A stretch of DNA of 31,771 nucleotides from JAEXNA01 sp050486105 (lineage in GTDB: Bacteria; Vulcanimicrobiota; Xenobia; Xenobiales; JADMJV01), in NCBI GenBank assembly GCA_050486105.1, contig JBJHCR010000037.1:1-31771 (forward strand). Reading direction: 5' to 3'. Within the stretch, counting starts at the first letter, position 1. Each line of letters opens with the position of its first letter. Below, in pieces: positions 31,224-31,771 of the stretch. Position numbers and translations under genes: made by a program. Below the pieces are notes generated by a model. It saw only the letters and a program-made list of their open reading frames with translations. It did not search any database and was not told where the DNA came from.

Positions 31224-31771
31224 CTAGACGAGTTCGATCTGGGCGTGTTTGCGTCCAACCTTGAGAATTTCGCCACCCTTGATGGGGATGTCCGAAACCT
31301 CAGCGATCCTGGTTCCGTCAACAGTTAGGGCACCTTGGTCCACCAGTCTTCGGGCCTCCTTATTCGAGGAAGCCATTCCCGCCAGAGACAAGAGCTTGAC
31401 CACATACAGTTGACCGTCCTTCAGCAGGTCTCTCTGCACCTGGACCGTCGGAATCACGTCGGGGAGGCCCCCCTGGCTGAAGATCCTCAAAAATTCCCGG
31501 TCGGCCAGTTCGGCAGCTTCACGACCATGGTAGAGGGTCACGATTTCTCGCCCTAGGAAACGCTTGGTGTCCCTAGGATGATCTTCTTGAAGTCGGCGAT
31601 CGACCTCATCCATGGGAACGTCGGTGCACAGTTCAAAGTAACGTCGCATGACTTCATCGGGAATCGACATCACCTTACCGAACATCTCTTTGGGGGGCTC
31701 GGTGATGCCGATGTAGTTTCCCAGACTCTTGGACATCTTCTGCACCCCTTCGGGGCCTTCCAGGAGGGGCA
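31224..31771 (-). CDS. tyrS: Tyrosyl-tRNA synthetase, 3' part (cut by the window edge)
   Basis: About 181 C-terminal residues are visible and the frame is open to the window end. It reads PLLEGPEGVQKMSKSLGNYIGI, containing the class I KMSKS loop that binds ATP. A helical region follows (PDEVMRRYFELCTDVP), then an S4-type RNA-binding domain (SLAGMASSNKEARRLVDQGALTVDGTRI). The enzyme charges tRNA-Tyr. The start lies beyond 31771. Confidence 0.95.
   Translation of the reverse strand, partial: PLLEGPEGVQKMSKSLGNYIGITEPPKEMFGKVMSIPDEVMRRYFELCTDVPMDEVDRRLQEDHPRDTKRFLGREIVTLYHGREAAELADREFLRIFSQGGLPDVIPTVQVQRDLLKDGQLYVVKLLSLAGMASSNKEARRLVDQGALTVDGTRIAEVSDIPIKGGEILKVGRKHAQIELV

Overview
This is a bacterial housekeeping window of about 31.8 kb. 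It carries a tRNA-Pro, a GH57-type glycosidase, rpoB, a mechanosensitive channel with a cyclic-nucleotide-binding domain, and one uninterrupted str-S10-spc-alpha supercluster: rpsL-rpsG-fusA-tuf-rpsJ-rplC-rplD-rplW-rplB-rpsS-rplV-rpsC-rplP-rpmC-rpsQ-rplN-rplX-rplE-rpsH-rplF-rplR-rpsE-rplO-secY-adk-map-infA-rpmJ-rpsM-rpsK-rpsD-rpoA-rplQ. A fused two-domain ECF-type ATPase follows. After it, on the minus strand, come a beta-propeller lipoprotein and the 3' part of tyrS. TGA is used as a stop, GTG starts are frequent, and CCA is encoded in the tRNA gene.

The organism cannot be fixed from the window. S12 has the extra loop typical of Firmicutes-like S12. The order adk-map-infA-rpmJ-rpsM-rpsK-rpsD-rpoA-rplQ-ECF ATPase is also Firmicutes-like. 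rpsN (S14) and rpmD (L30) are missing from their usual slots, as in Cyanobacteria. I read this as an uncultured or little-studied lineage of the Terrabacteria kind; that is inference.

Layout. 1-1488: tRNA-Pro(CGG) with its own promoter, then a GH57-like gene. 1489-5835: consensus promoter, 240-nt leader, rpoB alone, and a very long perfect terminator; rpoC is not here. 5920-7872: MscS/cNMP channel. 7873-8139: a G-quadruplex-type tract, a consensus promoter and the str leader. 8140-24156: str, S10 and spc genes with adk and map. 24139-27520: a second consensus promoter inside the end of map, then infA to rplQ and a strong terminator. 27519-28865: fused ABC ATPase. 28866-31771: minus-strand genes.

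Four near-identical promoters (TTGACA or TTGACG, 17-bp spacer, TATNNT-type -10) serve the tRNA, rpoB, str and infA units. The rpoB and rpsL promoters also share the discriminator GTGGA. Most other junctions are overlaps or gaps under 40 nt. The longer gaps (tuf-rpsJ, rplW-rplB, rplX-rplE) each hold stem-loops and are the best candidates for internal control. The most unusual points are the solitary rpoB with a roughly 120-residue insertion, the rplE start where a 38-nt stem-loop separates Shine-Dalgarno and ATG, the ABC ATPase whose start signals lie inside the rplQ terminator, and the short L24. No wholly new system can be shown from sequence alone.
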